Assembly (NCBI GenBank): GCA_964352985.1
Contig: CAYGUK010000059.1
Coordinates: 1 to 24,243, forward strand
Reading direction: 5' to 3'
Source: CAYGUK01 sp964352985
Lineage (GTDB): Bacteria > Pseudomonadota > Gammaproteobacteria > JAHCLG01
DNA length: 24,243 nucleotides
Part shown: positions 16,282 through 24,190 of the stretch, piece by piece
Layout: every line of letters begins with the position of its first letter
How positions within the stretch are numbered: position 1 is the first letter of the stretch
Position numbers and translations under genes: made by a program
Notes under the pieces: model-generated
The model's database searches: none
The model's input: only the letters and a program-made list of their open reading frames with translations
Told to the model about the DNA's origin: nothing

Positions 16282-16602
16282 ATGGCTAAACATTTTGATA
16301 ATGAAGATATATCAACACTAGTCGATGATGAAATTTCACATCGAGATCAAAAACGCTTGCTTAAAGTCATTGCGGGTGAAAATAATCTTTTAAAAAAATA
16401 TGAGCATTATCACATTATCCGGGATGCGCTTACGCATCAATATAATTGCCAACTCGATATAAACTTAACGGATAAAATTCGTGAAAGACTAAAACATGAA
16501 CCATCTATAGCAAGCAAAGTCAAACGGCGAAAAATTACTATCGGCATTTCACTCATTGTTGTTATCGTTGGTTTTTACTTACTTTATTATTTTCTTTTAT
16601 AA
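16282..16602 (+). CDS. rseA: Short RseA/MucA-type anti-sigma-E factor
   Basis: Membrane-bound inhibitor that sequesters RpoE. The N-terminal region fits the RseA sigma-binding domain: ISTLVDDEIS and YEHYHIIRDAL align with E. coli LSALMDGE and WESYHLIRDSM. A single hydrophobic helix lies at about 86-105, after the basic KVKRRK, giving an N-in topology. The protein stops right after this helix (106 residues against 216 in E. coli), so there is almost no periplasmic domain. No DegS cleavage region or RseB-binding part can exist, and rseB and rseC are not next to it. AGGA at 16269-16272 overlaps the rpoE stop and serves as ribosome-binding site. Either signal transmission differs from E. coli, or the gene has been shortened. 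The assignment rests on position plus the N-terminal motifs. Confidence 0.85.
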   Translation: MAKHFDNEDISTLVDDEISHRDQKRLLKVIAGENNLLKKYEHYHIIRDALTHQYNCQLDINLTDKIRERLKHEPSIASKVKRRKITIGISLIVVIVGFYLLYYFLL

Positions 16603-16702
16603 GATTAAATCCCTCTAATACCTAATGACAAAATGCTTCCCTAAAGCTAACAGACTCTTGTATACTTCGCTGTTCGTTTAAAGGCAAATAAGAAGAGCAG
16701 CG

Positions 16703-18175
16703 ATGCAGCACACAACGTTTAGAACAAAATATCCTCCTGGTGTTTTTGTCATGTTTCTCCTCCAGTTTTGGACCATGGTTGGTTTCACCATGATTTACGC
16801 ATTGCTCGTTTTATATAGTACCAATTACTTAAAAATTTCAGATAGTCATAGTTATGCTTTAAGCGCAGCTTATAATGCGCTTGCTTTTGCTATTCCAGTT
16901 CTCGGTGGATTTATCGCCGAAAAATATCTTGGTTATCGCTATACTTGTATTTTTAGTACGATTCTCGCAGCAATTGGTTTATTTATTCTAGCCATTCCCA
17001 AAATTAATTCGTTATATCTAGGGTTAGCTTTTTTTGATGTTGCGATTGGATTTTTAACGCCTTGCCAATACGTTATTTTAGGAAGGTTATATAAACAAGC
17101 CGATGCCAGACGTGATAGTGGATTTACCGTTGCCTATATCGGGATGAATTTCGGTAGTTTTATTGCCGGCTTTTTTTCAGGCGAAATCATATCTAGATGG
17201 GGCTATGCCACTGCGTTTATTATTGGTGGTCTTTTTATGGTTATATCGCTCGTTAACTTTGCCATGTATTATCATTTATTCAAACGTCGTGAAGATGAAG
17301 AAGTAACACACCCACCAGAATATACCGCAAAAAGAAGAATGACCGGACTTGGTATTACGATTATTTTAATTCCAATTACATTATTTTTAATTAAACATGC
17401 CACTGTTACAAATATCGTGTTAATTCTTGGTACGGCATTTTGTGGTTTATTAATTGTGTATTACGCATTTAAACTCACTGAAGAAAAGCGCAATAAAATG
17501 TTAGCTTTTTTAATTTTAGTTTTTGTTTCAATTGCATTCTGGTCCTTATATCAATTAGGCCCATCAGTTTTGATCATCTTTATGGAAAGAAATGTCGACA
17601 GATTATTTAATGGCATGACCATTCCTGCTTCAAGTTTATCTTCATTAAATCCGTTTTTTATTATTACAGTTGGCCCCTTGCTGACAATCCTATGGATGAA
17701 ATTGAGTCAACGTGGAATAGATTTATCGACCGCCACAAAGTTTTCCTCCGGTGTCATATTAATGGGCCTAGGTTATCTTTTGCTCGTGTTGGGAATTTAC
17801 TTTCATAACTCATTAGGTTTTGTTGGATTAATTTGGATCGTATTAAGTTATTTTTTGCAAACGGTGGGAGAATTATTTGTCGGCCCCATTGGTTATTCAA
17901 TGGTGGGTAATTTAGTCCCAGAACGATTAGAAGGATTGATGATGGGAATTTGGCAATTAGCCGCAGGTATTGCCGGTTCAATTTCCGAATTTTTAGCAAA
18001 GCTAACCACAACACCATCACCTGATAAAAGTCCGCTACAAACAAATGGGTTGTATAGTCATGCATTTTTGTGGTTTGGTTTAATCACTGTTTTAGTGGGG
18101 TTAATAACAGCTTGTTTTATTCCCTATCTAAAAAGAATTAGTGGTCATAATTCGGCTAAAGCAATACCGGCATAA
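16703..18175 (+). CDS. POT/PTR2-family transporter (putative peptide:H+ symporter, divergent)
   Basis: Inner-membrane major facilitator protein of 490 residues with about 12-14 hydrophobic segments. Family features: the TM1-TM2 region (VLYSTNYLKIS then GGFIAEKYLGYRY), FWSLYQLGPS and MERNVDR in the middle (compare E. coli DtpA LYSQMPTS and IRNVEH), LNPFFIITVGPLL, and the C-terminal signature VGELFVGPIGYSMV with LVPERLEGLMMGIW. The TM1 proton-coupling motif ExxER of peptide symporters aligns with QFWTM, so both Glu and the Arg are absent. Substrate and coupling ion are therefore uncertain. It starts 100 bp after rseA, with a TATACT at 16661-16666 as possible -10 and AAGAAGAG before the ATG. It occupies the place where rseB/rseC lie in E. 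coli. Confidence 0.85.
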   Translation: MQHTTFRTKYPPGVFVMFLLQFWTMVGFTMIYALLVLYSTNYLKISDSHSYALSAAYNALAFAIPVLGGFIAEKYLGYRYTCIFSTILAAIGLFILAIPKINSLYLGLAFFDVAIGFLTPCQYVILGRLYKQADARRDSGFTVAYIGMNFGSFIAGFFSGEIISRWGYATAFIIGGLFMVISLVNFAMYYHLFKRREDEEVTHPPEYTAKRRMTGLGITIILIPITLFLIKHATVTNIVLILGTAFCGLLIVYYAFKLTEEKRNKMLAFLILVFVSIAFWSLYQLGPSVLIIFMERNVDRLFNGMTIPASSLSSLNPFFIITVGPLLTILWMKLSQRGIDLSTATKFSSGVILMGLGYLLLVLGIYFHNSLGFVGLIWIVLSYFLQTVGELFVGPIGYSMVGNLVPERLEGLMMGIWQLAAGIAGSISEFLAKLTTTPSPDKSPLQTNGLYSHAFLWFGLITVLVGLITACFIPYLKRISGHNSAKAIPA

Positions 18176-18241
18176 TATTCATCAAGCAGGCTTAATTATT
18201 TTTGCGATCTAAAAGCCGCTAAATGATTCAGTTTGTAATAT

Positions 18242-18270
18242 ACGTTTTATGTTTTAATTTAAAAAAACGT
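18242..18270. repeat. Perfect 7-bp inverted repeat after the transporter
   Basis: ACGTTTT (18242-18248) and AAAACGT (18264-18270) surround a 15-base AT-rich loop. No T run follows directly, so it is not a typical terminator, although it may end the transporter transcript. Confidence 0.3.
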
Positions 18271-18551
18271 GCTTTGACTTTTTCTACTGCCGCCAGTCTT
18301 CCAGTATTTTCCATCCTTGCTGCCATATAATAAGTTTTACTACCAGGGGGATTCTAACAATATTTGGTGATGAGCCCATGTTGTTAAAACGCAATGATTA
18401 AAATCAGCTAAAGGAATCACCGAATAAGGCATTTACTTTAAACAGTCCGGAACATTTATTTTTATTTATTGATTCTAAACCTGGGTAAGTTTGGGCGATT
18501 CAAGCTAGCAAACCCCATTTCGTGATGATTACTGGGAATGATGATTTCTAA
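18267..18551 (+). pseudogene. Possible decayed coding remnant
   Basis: In one plus-strand frame an open stretch runs to a TAA at 18399-18401. It continues as about 27 codons (NQLKESPNKAFTLNSPEHL onward) to a TAA at 18483-18485. About 21 more codons (VWAIQASKPHFVMITGNDDF) follow to TAA at 18549-18551. The composition looks more protein-like than its surroundings, suggesting a gene broken by two stops. No family is recognised and there is no clear start. A minus-strand frame near 18225-18360 (ending AARMENTGRLAAVEKVKAR and a basic tail) looks equally protein-like, so strand and reality are uncertain. Confidence 0.25.
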
Positions 18552-18582
18552 GCGACTTATAAAGAGCTCATTTATCATGATT

Positions 18583-18591
18583 TGCTATTAA
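18583..18591 (+). promoter_or_regulatory. Candidate extended -10 promoter for lepA
   Basis: TGCTATTAA carries the TGn extension and a 5-of-6 match to TATAAT in TATTAA's first three and fifth positions only partly, so it is weak. Transcription would start near 18598, a short distance before the possible ATG codons at 18613-18643. Confidence 0.3.
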
Positions 18592-18633
18592 ATTGATTCC
18601 ATTTAAGCTAAAATGCGGCATTTTATGATAATA

Positions 18634-20445
18634 ATGGCTAATATGGAACTCATCCGGAACTTTTCTATCATTGCACACATCGATCACGGTAAATCGACCT
18701 TGTCAGATCGACTTATCCAAATATGTGGTGGCTTAAGTGAACGTGAAATGTCAGCGCAAGTCTTAGATAGCATGGATATTGAACGTGAACGTGGGATCAC
18801 CATTAAAGCGCAAAGCGTCACGCTTTACTATCAAGCGAAAGATGGGCTAACTTATCAACTTAATTTTATTGATACACCTGGTCATGTCGATTTCTCATAT
18901 GAAGTGTCTCGCTCACTTGCTGCTTGTGAAGGTGCGTTATTAGTTGTTGATGCTGCCCAAGGTGTTGAAGCGCAAACGCTCGCGGTGTGTTATACAGCCT
19001 TCGAACAAAATTTAGAAGTGATACCAGTTTTTAATAAAATTGATTTACCGCAAGCAGATGTTGCAAGAGTTGCCCATGAAGTTGAAGATATTATTGGACT
19101 TGATACCAGTGAATCTGTTCATGTGAGTGCGAAAACGGGATTAGGCATCAATGATTTACTAGAACAATTAGTTGCAAAAGTCCCACCACCCACAGGTGAT
19201 AAAAGCAAACCATTACAAGCGCTCATTATTGATTCTTGGTTTGATAGCTATCAAGGTGTCGTATCGTTAGTCCGTGTTGTCAATGGTGAAATTAATGTCG
19301 GCGATAAAATTTTGATTATGTCTACTCATCGCCAATATGCTATCGATCGTTTAGGCATTTTCACGCCCAAACAAACCGGTAAAAAAAGCTTAACTGCGGG
19401 TGAAGTTGGGTTCATTATTGCAGGTGTTAAAGATATTCATGCTGCACCCGTAGGGGATACAATTACCACAGTCAAACAAAGCGCTACTGCATCACTTCCT
19501 GGATTTAAAAAAGCAAAACCGCAAGTTTATGCCGGTATGTTCCCCATTAGTTCAGATGACTATGAAGATTTTCGTGAAGCGCTGGCAAAACTTCGCTTAA
19601 ATGATGCCTCATTATTTTATGAACCAGAAACCAGTGATGCCTTAGGTTTTGGCTTTCGTTGTGGTTTCTTGGGCATGCTTCACATGGAAATTGTGCAAGA
19701 ACGTTTGGAACGCGAATATGAATTAGAATTAATTACAACGGCACCCACCGTGGTTCATCAGATTGTGAATAAAGCAGGAGAAACCATCGACATCGATAAT
19801 CCTTCGGCACTACCTGATCCCAGTAAAATTCAAGAATTTCGTGAACCTATTGTGAATGCCAATATTTTAGTTCCCCAAGAATTTGTTGGAAGCGTTATTA
19901 CCTTATGTGTTGAGCGACGTGGTGTGCAACGTAAAATGTTATACCATGGTAAACAAGTTGAAATACATTATGAATTGCCGATGAGTGAAGTTGTGTTAGA
20001 TTTTTTTGATAAATTAAAATCTATTTCGCGTGGTTATGCTTCCCTTGATTATCAGTTTATCCGTTTTCAAGAAGCAGATTTAGTTAAACTTGATATTTTA
20101 ATTAATGGTGATCGTGTTGATGCTTTATCAATTATCGTACATAGAGAAATATCACAAAAACGTGGCCGAGATGTCGCTGAACGCCTCAGAGAAATTATTC
20201 CACGACAAATGTTTGAGGTGGCCATTCAAGCTGCAATTGGATCGCATATCATTGCTAGAACAACCGTCAAATCATTACGAAAAAATGTAACAGCGAAATG
20301 TTATGGTGGCGATATCACGCGTAAAAGAAAATTATTAGAAAAACAAAAAGCCGGTAAAAAGCGCATGAAAAAATTCGGCAAAGTCGAAATTCCCCAAGAA
20401 GCCTTTTTATCAATTTTGAGTGTTGAGAAAAAATCTAAGTCATGA
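18634..20445 (+). CDS. lepA: Elongation factor 4 (LepA)
   Basis: Ribosome-associated translational GTPase thought to act on stalled or back-translocating ribosomes and in 30S assembly. The GTPase motifs are all present: AHIDHGKST (G1), RERGITIK (G2), DTPGHVDF (G3), NKIDLP (G4) and SAKTGLG (G5). The C-terminal LepA-specific region has CYGGDITRKRKLLEKQKAGK and KKFGKVEIPQEAFLSIL. There are four in-frame ATG codons at 18613, 18625, 18634 and 18643, and none has a strong ribosome-binding site. The core begins IRNFSIIAHIDHG, so 18634 or 18643 fits family lengths best (603 or 600 residues, E. coli 599). In most relatives lepB follows, but here a DUF4845 gene follows after 70 bp. Confidence 0.95.
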   Translation: MANMELIRNFSIIAHIDHGKSTLSDRLIQICGGLSEREMSAQVLDSMDIERERGITIKAQSVTLYYQAKDGLTYQLNFIDTPGHVDFSYEVSRSLAACEGALLVVDAAQGVEAQTLAVCYTAFEQNLEVIPVFNKIDLPQADVARVAHEVEDIIGLDTSESVHVSAKTGLGINDLLEQLVAKVPPPTGDKSKPLQALIIDSWFDSYQGVVSLVRVVNGEINVGDKILIMSTHRQYAIDRLGIFTPKQTGKKSLTAGEVGFIIAGVKDIHAAPVGDTITTVKQSATASLPGFKKAKPQVYAGMFPISSDDYEDFREALAKLRLNDASLFYEPETSDALGFGFRCGFLGMLHMEIVQERLEREYELELITTAPTVVHQIVNKAGETIDIDNPSALPDPSKIQEFREPIVNANILVPQEFVGSVITLCVERRGVQRKMLYHGKQVEIHYELPMSEVVLDFFDKLKSISRGYASLDYQFIRFQEADLVKLDILINGDRVDALSIIVHREISQKRGRDVAERLREIIPRQMFEVAIQAAIGSHIIARTTVKSLRKNVTAKCYGGDITRKRKLLEKQKAGKKRMKKFGKVEIPQEAFLSILSVEKKSKS

Positions 20446-20453
20446 AGATTTTG

Positions 20454-20462
20454 TGTTACAAT
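20454..20462 (+). promoter_or_regulatory. Candidate extended -10 promoter upstream of the DUF4845-rnc-era-recO-pdxJ block
   Basis: TGTTACAAT has the TGn extension and a 5-of-6 -10 hexamer, 9 bases after the lepA stop and 54 before the next ATG. No -35 is evident. It could add transcription to the downstream operon beyond read-through from lepA. Confidence 0.35.
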
Positions 20463-20515
20463 ATTAGCGATCATTCGTGCCGACAATGTTGGTTTTAATA
20501 TCAAGGAGTTTATAG

Positions 20516-20923
20516 ATGAAGAACATGAAGTCAAAACAAAACGGAGCCTCAGTATTTGGTATTATTATTTTTATTTTTCTTATTTGCCAATTTCTCTATC
20601 TTGTTCTTAGAATCGCTCCTATTTATTATACCGATCACAAAGTTGGGTCAGTGTTTAATAAAATTCCTCAAGAGTTAGATCGCTTAGATAAAGCGCAAGG
20701 TAAATCATTAGGCTTGAAAGATGATGTTCGTCGTTTTTTAAATGCTAATTTTAAAATTAATGGGGTAAGAAGTGTTTCAGGGATCAACGATGTGACATTT
20801 ACTAAAGAACGTGATGGTATAGCTATTGATTTAGATTATGTTTTAAAAGACAAACTATTTGGCACTATTTTTGTTTACGGTGAATTTAAACATCATTTAT
20901 TAATTAAGAGAAAAAGTGGCTGA
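20516..20923 (+). CDS. DUF4845 family membrane protein
   Basis: Small bitopic membrane protein of unknown function, found between lepB and rnc in many gammaproteobacteria. At 135 residues it has the usual form: a basic start (MKNMKSKQNGAS), one transmembrane helix at about 15-38 (VFGIIIFIFLICQFLYLVL), then RIAPIYYTDHKV and a periplasmic domain of about 95 residues ending in a basic tail. The family's IAPVY-like motif right after the helix supports the call. A strong AAGGAG (20503-20508) precedes the ATG by 7 bases. The stop overlaps the rnc start by 8 bp, so the two are translationally coupled. lepB is not adjacent. Confidence 0.85.
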   Translation: MKNMKSKQNGASVFGIIIFIFLICQFLYLVLRIAPIYYTDHKVGSVFNKIPQELDRLDKAQGKSLGLKDDVRRFLNANFKINGVRSVSGINDVTFTKERDGIAIDLDYVLKDKLFGTIFVYGEFKHHLLIKRKSG

Positions 20924-21602
20924 AATTAATCTATCCCAAGTATTACAATACGAATTTAACGATAAAGCATTATTGTCATCGGCATTAAGTCATCGCAGTG
21001 CTGAAGGCAAGAATAATGAACGACTTGAATTTTTAGGTGACTCCATCATTAATTTTATTATTGCGGAAGCACTTTTTCTGCGTTATCCCAAAGCAAAAGA
21101 AGGTGAATTATCTCGGTTAAGAGCTAATCTCGTTCGAGGTGAAACGCTAGCTGAAATAGCCCATAATTTTTCACTAGGACACTATTTAAGATTAGGTTCA
21201 GGTGAATTAAAAAGTGGTGGCCGTTATCGTCAATCTATTTTAGCTGATGCGCTAGAAGCGGTGATTGCTGCAATTTATTTAGATGGTGGTTTAGAGGCTG
21301 TAAAAAATTGTATATTAACTTGGTTTGATGCGAAACTCCAAAATATTTCTCTTAAAAAAGTATACAAAGATGCAAAATCGTCTTTACAAGAATTATTACA
21401 ATCACGAAAACTGGCCCTACCACAATATAAAGTAAGTAAGGTAGAAGGCGAAGCACATTGCCAAATATTTTATGTGCAATGCCAATTAATTGATTTACCC
21501 TTTTGCGCAATCGGACAAGGTTCTAGCCGCCGTCGTGCGGAACAAGATGCTGCAATTAAAGTGTTAGCGCTACTCAACGAGGACTCATCTGATAAATCAT
21601 GA
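20916..21602 (+). CDS. rnc: Ribonuclease III
   Basis: Double-strand-specific endoribonuclease that processes rRNA precursors and structured mRNAs. The 228 residues match E. coli (226). Catalytic residues E35, E38 and D42 lie in NERLEFLGDS, and D111 and E114 in ADALEAV, equivalent to E. coli E38, E41, D45, D114 and E117. The C-terminal double-stranded-RNA-binding domain starts near residue 150 (DAKSSLQELLQ) and ends with the Ala/Glu-rich helix RRRAEQDAAIKVLALL. The start is GTG, overlapping the DUF4845 stop by 8 bp, with AAGAG upstream. The stop overlaps the era ATG in ATGA. The rnc-era order is widely conserved. Confidence 0.97.
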   Translation: MAEINLSQVLQYEFNDKALLSSALSHRSAEGKNNERLEFLGDSIINFIIAEALFLRYPKAKEGELSRLRANLVRGETLAEIAHNFSLGHYLRLGSGELKSGGRYRQSILADALEAVIAAIYLDGGLEAVKNCILTWFDAKLQNISLKKVYKDAKSSLQELLQSRKLALPQYKVSKVEGEAHCQIFYVQCQLIDLPFCAIGQGSSRRRAEQDAAIKVLALLNEDSSDKS

Positions 21603-22495
21603 ATAACAAAACAACGCACTGTGGATTTATCGCGATTATTGGTAAACCCAATGTTGGAAAATCAACGCTTTTAAATAAAATTTTAGGTAATAAAGTGAGT
21701 ATTACCTCACCCAAGGCTCAAACAACAAGACACCAAATTCGTGGTATTAAAGTAGTTGATCAAACGCAACTAGTTTTTATTGATACGCCAGGACTTCATC
21801 AAAAGTCAAAACATGTGATTAATAAAGTCATGAATAAAATGAGTCAACAAGCTATTAATGATGATGTTGATGCAATTTTATTTTTAATCGAAGCAAACCA
21901 TTTAACAGACGATGATAAATGGGCAATGAAAAAATTAAAAAATGTTAACTGTCCTATTATTCTTGTTGTTAATAAAGTCGATAAAATTAAAAATAAAGAA
22001 ACGCTATTACCGTTTTTAAAAGAAGTCAATGAGATGCTAGAATTTGCGGATGTTTTTCCTTTATCAGCATTAAAAGGAATTAATATTGAAGTATTACTAG
22101 AAAAGTTAGTTTCATTTATGCCAGAAAGCCCTTATTTCTTTCCTGAAGATCAACAAACTGATCGGGGTGAAAAATTTCAATGTGCGGAATTAATTCGAGA
22201 AAAAACACTTTATCTTCTTGCCGAGGAACTCCCTCATGAGTTAAATGTGGAAATTAATCATCTCGAAAACAATGAAACTATCTGTCATATCGACGCCACG
22301 ATTTGGGTTGAAAGAGAAGGGCAAAAAGCAATTGTCATCGGTAAAAATGGTGACATGCTAAAAAAAATTGGCAGTGAAGCGCGAATTGATATCGAAAAAT
22401 TAGTCAAAAATAAAGTCTTTTTAAAAATTTGGGTAAAAGTTAAAAGTGGATGGTCTGATGATCCCAATGTGATCCGTTATTTTGGTTATGAGTAA
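21599..22495 (+). CDS. era: GTPase Era
   Basis: Essential GTPase that binds the 3' end of 16S rRNA and assists 30S subunit assembly. Length is 298 residues (E. coli 301). G1 is GKPNVGKS (15-22), G3 is DTPGLHQK, G4 is NKVDK and G5 is SALKG. The C-terminal KH domain follows the ELPHELNVEI linker and contains VIGKNGDMLKKIGSEAR, with the GKNG loop of KH domains. The start shares ATGA with the rnc stop and the end overlaps recO, so the block is translated as a coupled unit. Nothing in it is unusual. Confidence 0.97.
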   Translation: MNNKTTHCGFIAIIGKPNVGKSTLLNKILGNKVSITSPKAQTTRHQIRGIKVVDQTQLVFIDTPGLHQKSKHVINKVMNKMSQQAINDDVDAILFLIEANHLTDDDKWAMKKLKNVNCPIILVVNKVDKIKNKETLLPFLKEVNEMLEFADVFPLSALKGINIEVLLEKLVSFMPESPYFFPEDQQTDRGEKFQCAELIREKTLYLLAEELPHELNVEINHLENNETICHIDATIWVEREGQKAIVIGKNGDMLKKIGSEARIDIEKLVKNKVFLKIWVKVKSGWSDDPNVIRYFGYE

Positions 22496-23198
22496 AATTG
22501 AAAATCAAAAAGCATTTATTCTCCATTCTCGCCCCTATCGAGATACTAGTTTAATCCTTGATATATTCACAGAGAATTATGGTCGTCTTCATGCTATTGC
22601 GCGTTCTGCGCGCGGTCCAAAATCACGTTATAAAGGCTTATTACAACTTTTTTCGCCGCTAATAATTTCATGGTCGGGTAGGGGTGATTTATTTTATTTA
22701 GCCCAAGCTGAACTAGATGAACCCAAAATTTTTCTTCAGGGTAACACGCTCGCAGCAGGTTTTTATTTAAATGAATTATTAATTAAACTATTAGCATTAC
22801 ATGACCCACATCCTATTGTTTTTCAGCATTATAAAAATACTTTAATTTCGCTTAATATGAGTTTACAAGAAGCGACATTACGGATATTTGAAAAAAATTT
22901 ACTACAACGAATAGGTTATGAATTATTGTTAACCCATGAAGCAGAAACAGAACAAGCCATTTTGCCTGATCAGTATTATCACTATGTTGTAGATCAAGGC
23001 CCGATATTATCATCCAAGGAAAATCAAGCGGCGTTCATTGGTCAATCATTATTAGCGTTACATCATGAAAATTTTTGTGATAAGCTAGCGCTTTTTGACG
23101 CTAAGCGATTAATCAGGCTTGTGCTAAAATCGCTACTCGGCCAAACGTTATTTCATAGCCGTGAATTATTTTTTTCTGGAGGTCATCATGAAGAATAA
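22488..23198 (+). CDS. recO: DNA repair protein RecO
   Basis: Recombination mediator that, with RecR, loads RecA on SSB-coated single strands in gap repair. The 236 residues are close to E. coli (242). The N-terminal OB fold shows AFILHSRPYRDTSLILDIFT and YGRLHAIARSARGPKS, both typical. A helical domain follows without the zinc-binding cysteines found in some homologues. The ATG at 22488 is preferred over an in-frame TTG at 22482; it overlaps the end of era by 8 bp. No clear ribosome-binding site is seen, so coupling to era translation is likely. The end overlaps pdxJ by 11 bp. Confidence 0.93.
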   Translation: MSKIENQKAFILHSRPYRDTSLILDIFTENYGRLHAIARSARGPKSRYKGLLQLFSPLIISWSGRGDLFYLAQAELDEPKIFLQGNTLAAGFYLNELLIKLLALHDPHPIVFQHYKNTLISLNMSLQEATLRIFEKNLLQRIGYELLLTHEAETEQAILPDQYYHYVVDQGPILSSKENQAAFIGQSLLALHHENFCDKLALFDAKRLIRLVLKSLLGQTLFHSRELFFSGGHHEE

Positions 23199-23922
23199 TA
23201 TCTTATTAGGAGTAAACATCGATCATATTGCCACGTTAAGACAAGCAAGAGGTGAATCTTATCCCTGTCCAGTTACTGGTGCCTTAATGGCAGAATTAGC
23301 AGGCGCAGATGGTATTACTTTACATCCCAGAGAAGATGCGCGACATATTCAACGACGTGATGTTGAAATTTTAAGAGACTGTTTAAAAACACGAATGAAT
23401 TTAGAAATGGCGGTAACAGAAGATATGTTACAATTTGCCGAAAAAATAAAACCCCAACATGTTTGTTTCGTTCCAGAAAAAAGGCAAGAAATTACCACTG
23501 AAGGTGGACTTGATGTTATCGGTCATTTCAGCAAAATTAAGGAAGCTACCCAACGTTTGCAAGCACTGAATATTGAAGTCTCTTTATTTATAGATGCCGA
23601 TGCAAAACAAATTGAAAGTTCACATGAATGTGGTACCAATGCAATAGAGTTACATACCGGTGATTATGCGAATGCAAAAGATAGTTCAACAGCACATCAA
23701 AAATTAGCATTATTACAAGCCAGTGCTAAATTAGCACACGAAGCAAATCTAATCGTCAACGCAGGACATGGATTAAACTATCATAATGTAAAACCTATCG
23801 CTGCGATCACAGAAATCAATGAATTAAATATTGGTCATGCCATTATTTCACAAGCCTTATTTTGTGGTATTGATAAAGCAGTAAGAGATATGCGTTTATT
23901 AATGAGTAACGCTAGACAATAA
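23188..23922 (+). CDS. pdxJ: Pyridoxine 5'-phosphate synthase
   Basis: Condenses 1-deoxy-D-xylulose 5-phosphate with 3-amino-2-oxopropyl phosphate to pyridoxine 5'-phosphate, the last ring-forming step of DXP-dependent vitamin B6 synthesis. The 244 residues match E. coli (243). A TIM barrel with catalytic residues H46 in TLHPRED and E73 in NLEMAVT is visible; the late VNAGHGLNY supplies the second His. GVNIDHIATLRQARG is the typical N-terminus. TGGAGG at a 6-base spacing fixes the ATG at 23188 rather than an upstream in-frame ATG at 23161. It overlaps recO by 11 bp. The acpS gene that follows in E. coli is absent; a 268-base gap and a tRNA follow. Confidence 0.96.
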   Translation: MKNNILLGVNIDHIATLRQARGESYPCPVTGALMAELAGADGITLHPREDARHIQRRDVEILRDCLKTRMNLEMAVTEDMLQFAEKIKPQHVCFVPEKRQEITTEGGLDVIGHFSKIKEATQRLQALNIEVSLFIDADAKQIESSHECGTNAIELHTGDYANAKDSSTAHQKLALLQASAKLAHEANLIVNAGHGLNYHNVKPIAAITEINELNIGHAIISQALFCGIDKAVRDMRLLMSNARQ

Positions 23923-24127
23923 AATATTTAGAACAAATTTTATGATTACCCATTGGTTTGGCGGCGAATGTGGTAGCCGTTAGAGGGATGAATAAAATAT
24001 AAATAATCGGTTTTCTCATTGCGCTTCCAGGATATTGCTTTATTGCATATAAGAAACATTTTTATTTCAAGAATACAATAAGTTATAGTAAAAATAAAAG
24101 CTAAGCGCATGTTTATTATAAAAAAGA

Positions 24128-24156
24128 TTGCCATACAGAAAAGATTCTATTAATAT
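24128..24156 (+). promoter_or_regulatory. Candidate promoter for tRNA-His
   Basis: TTGCCA (24128-24133, 5 of 6) and TAATAT (24151-24156, 4 of 6) are exactly 17 bp apart, followed by a GC-containing AGCGTCC stretch like the discriminators of growth-rate-regulated stable RNA promoters. The start would be near 24163, about 28 bases before the tRNA. The rest of the gap 23923-24127 shows no credible gene. Confidence 0.55.
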
Positions 24157-24190
24157 AGCGTCCTCATTATTCATAGTGAATGCAACAAAT

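Noticed and set aside
23921..23943. AT-only inverted repeat after pdxJ as a terminator
   Set aside because: The stem is entirely A/T with a bulge and has no T run after it; too weak to call.
23946..24134. Minus-strand frame of 62 codons before tRNA-His
   Set aside because: Overlaps the likely tRNA promoter, has a low-complexity hydrophobic start and no recognised similarity.
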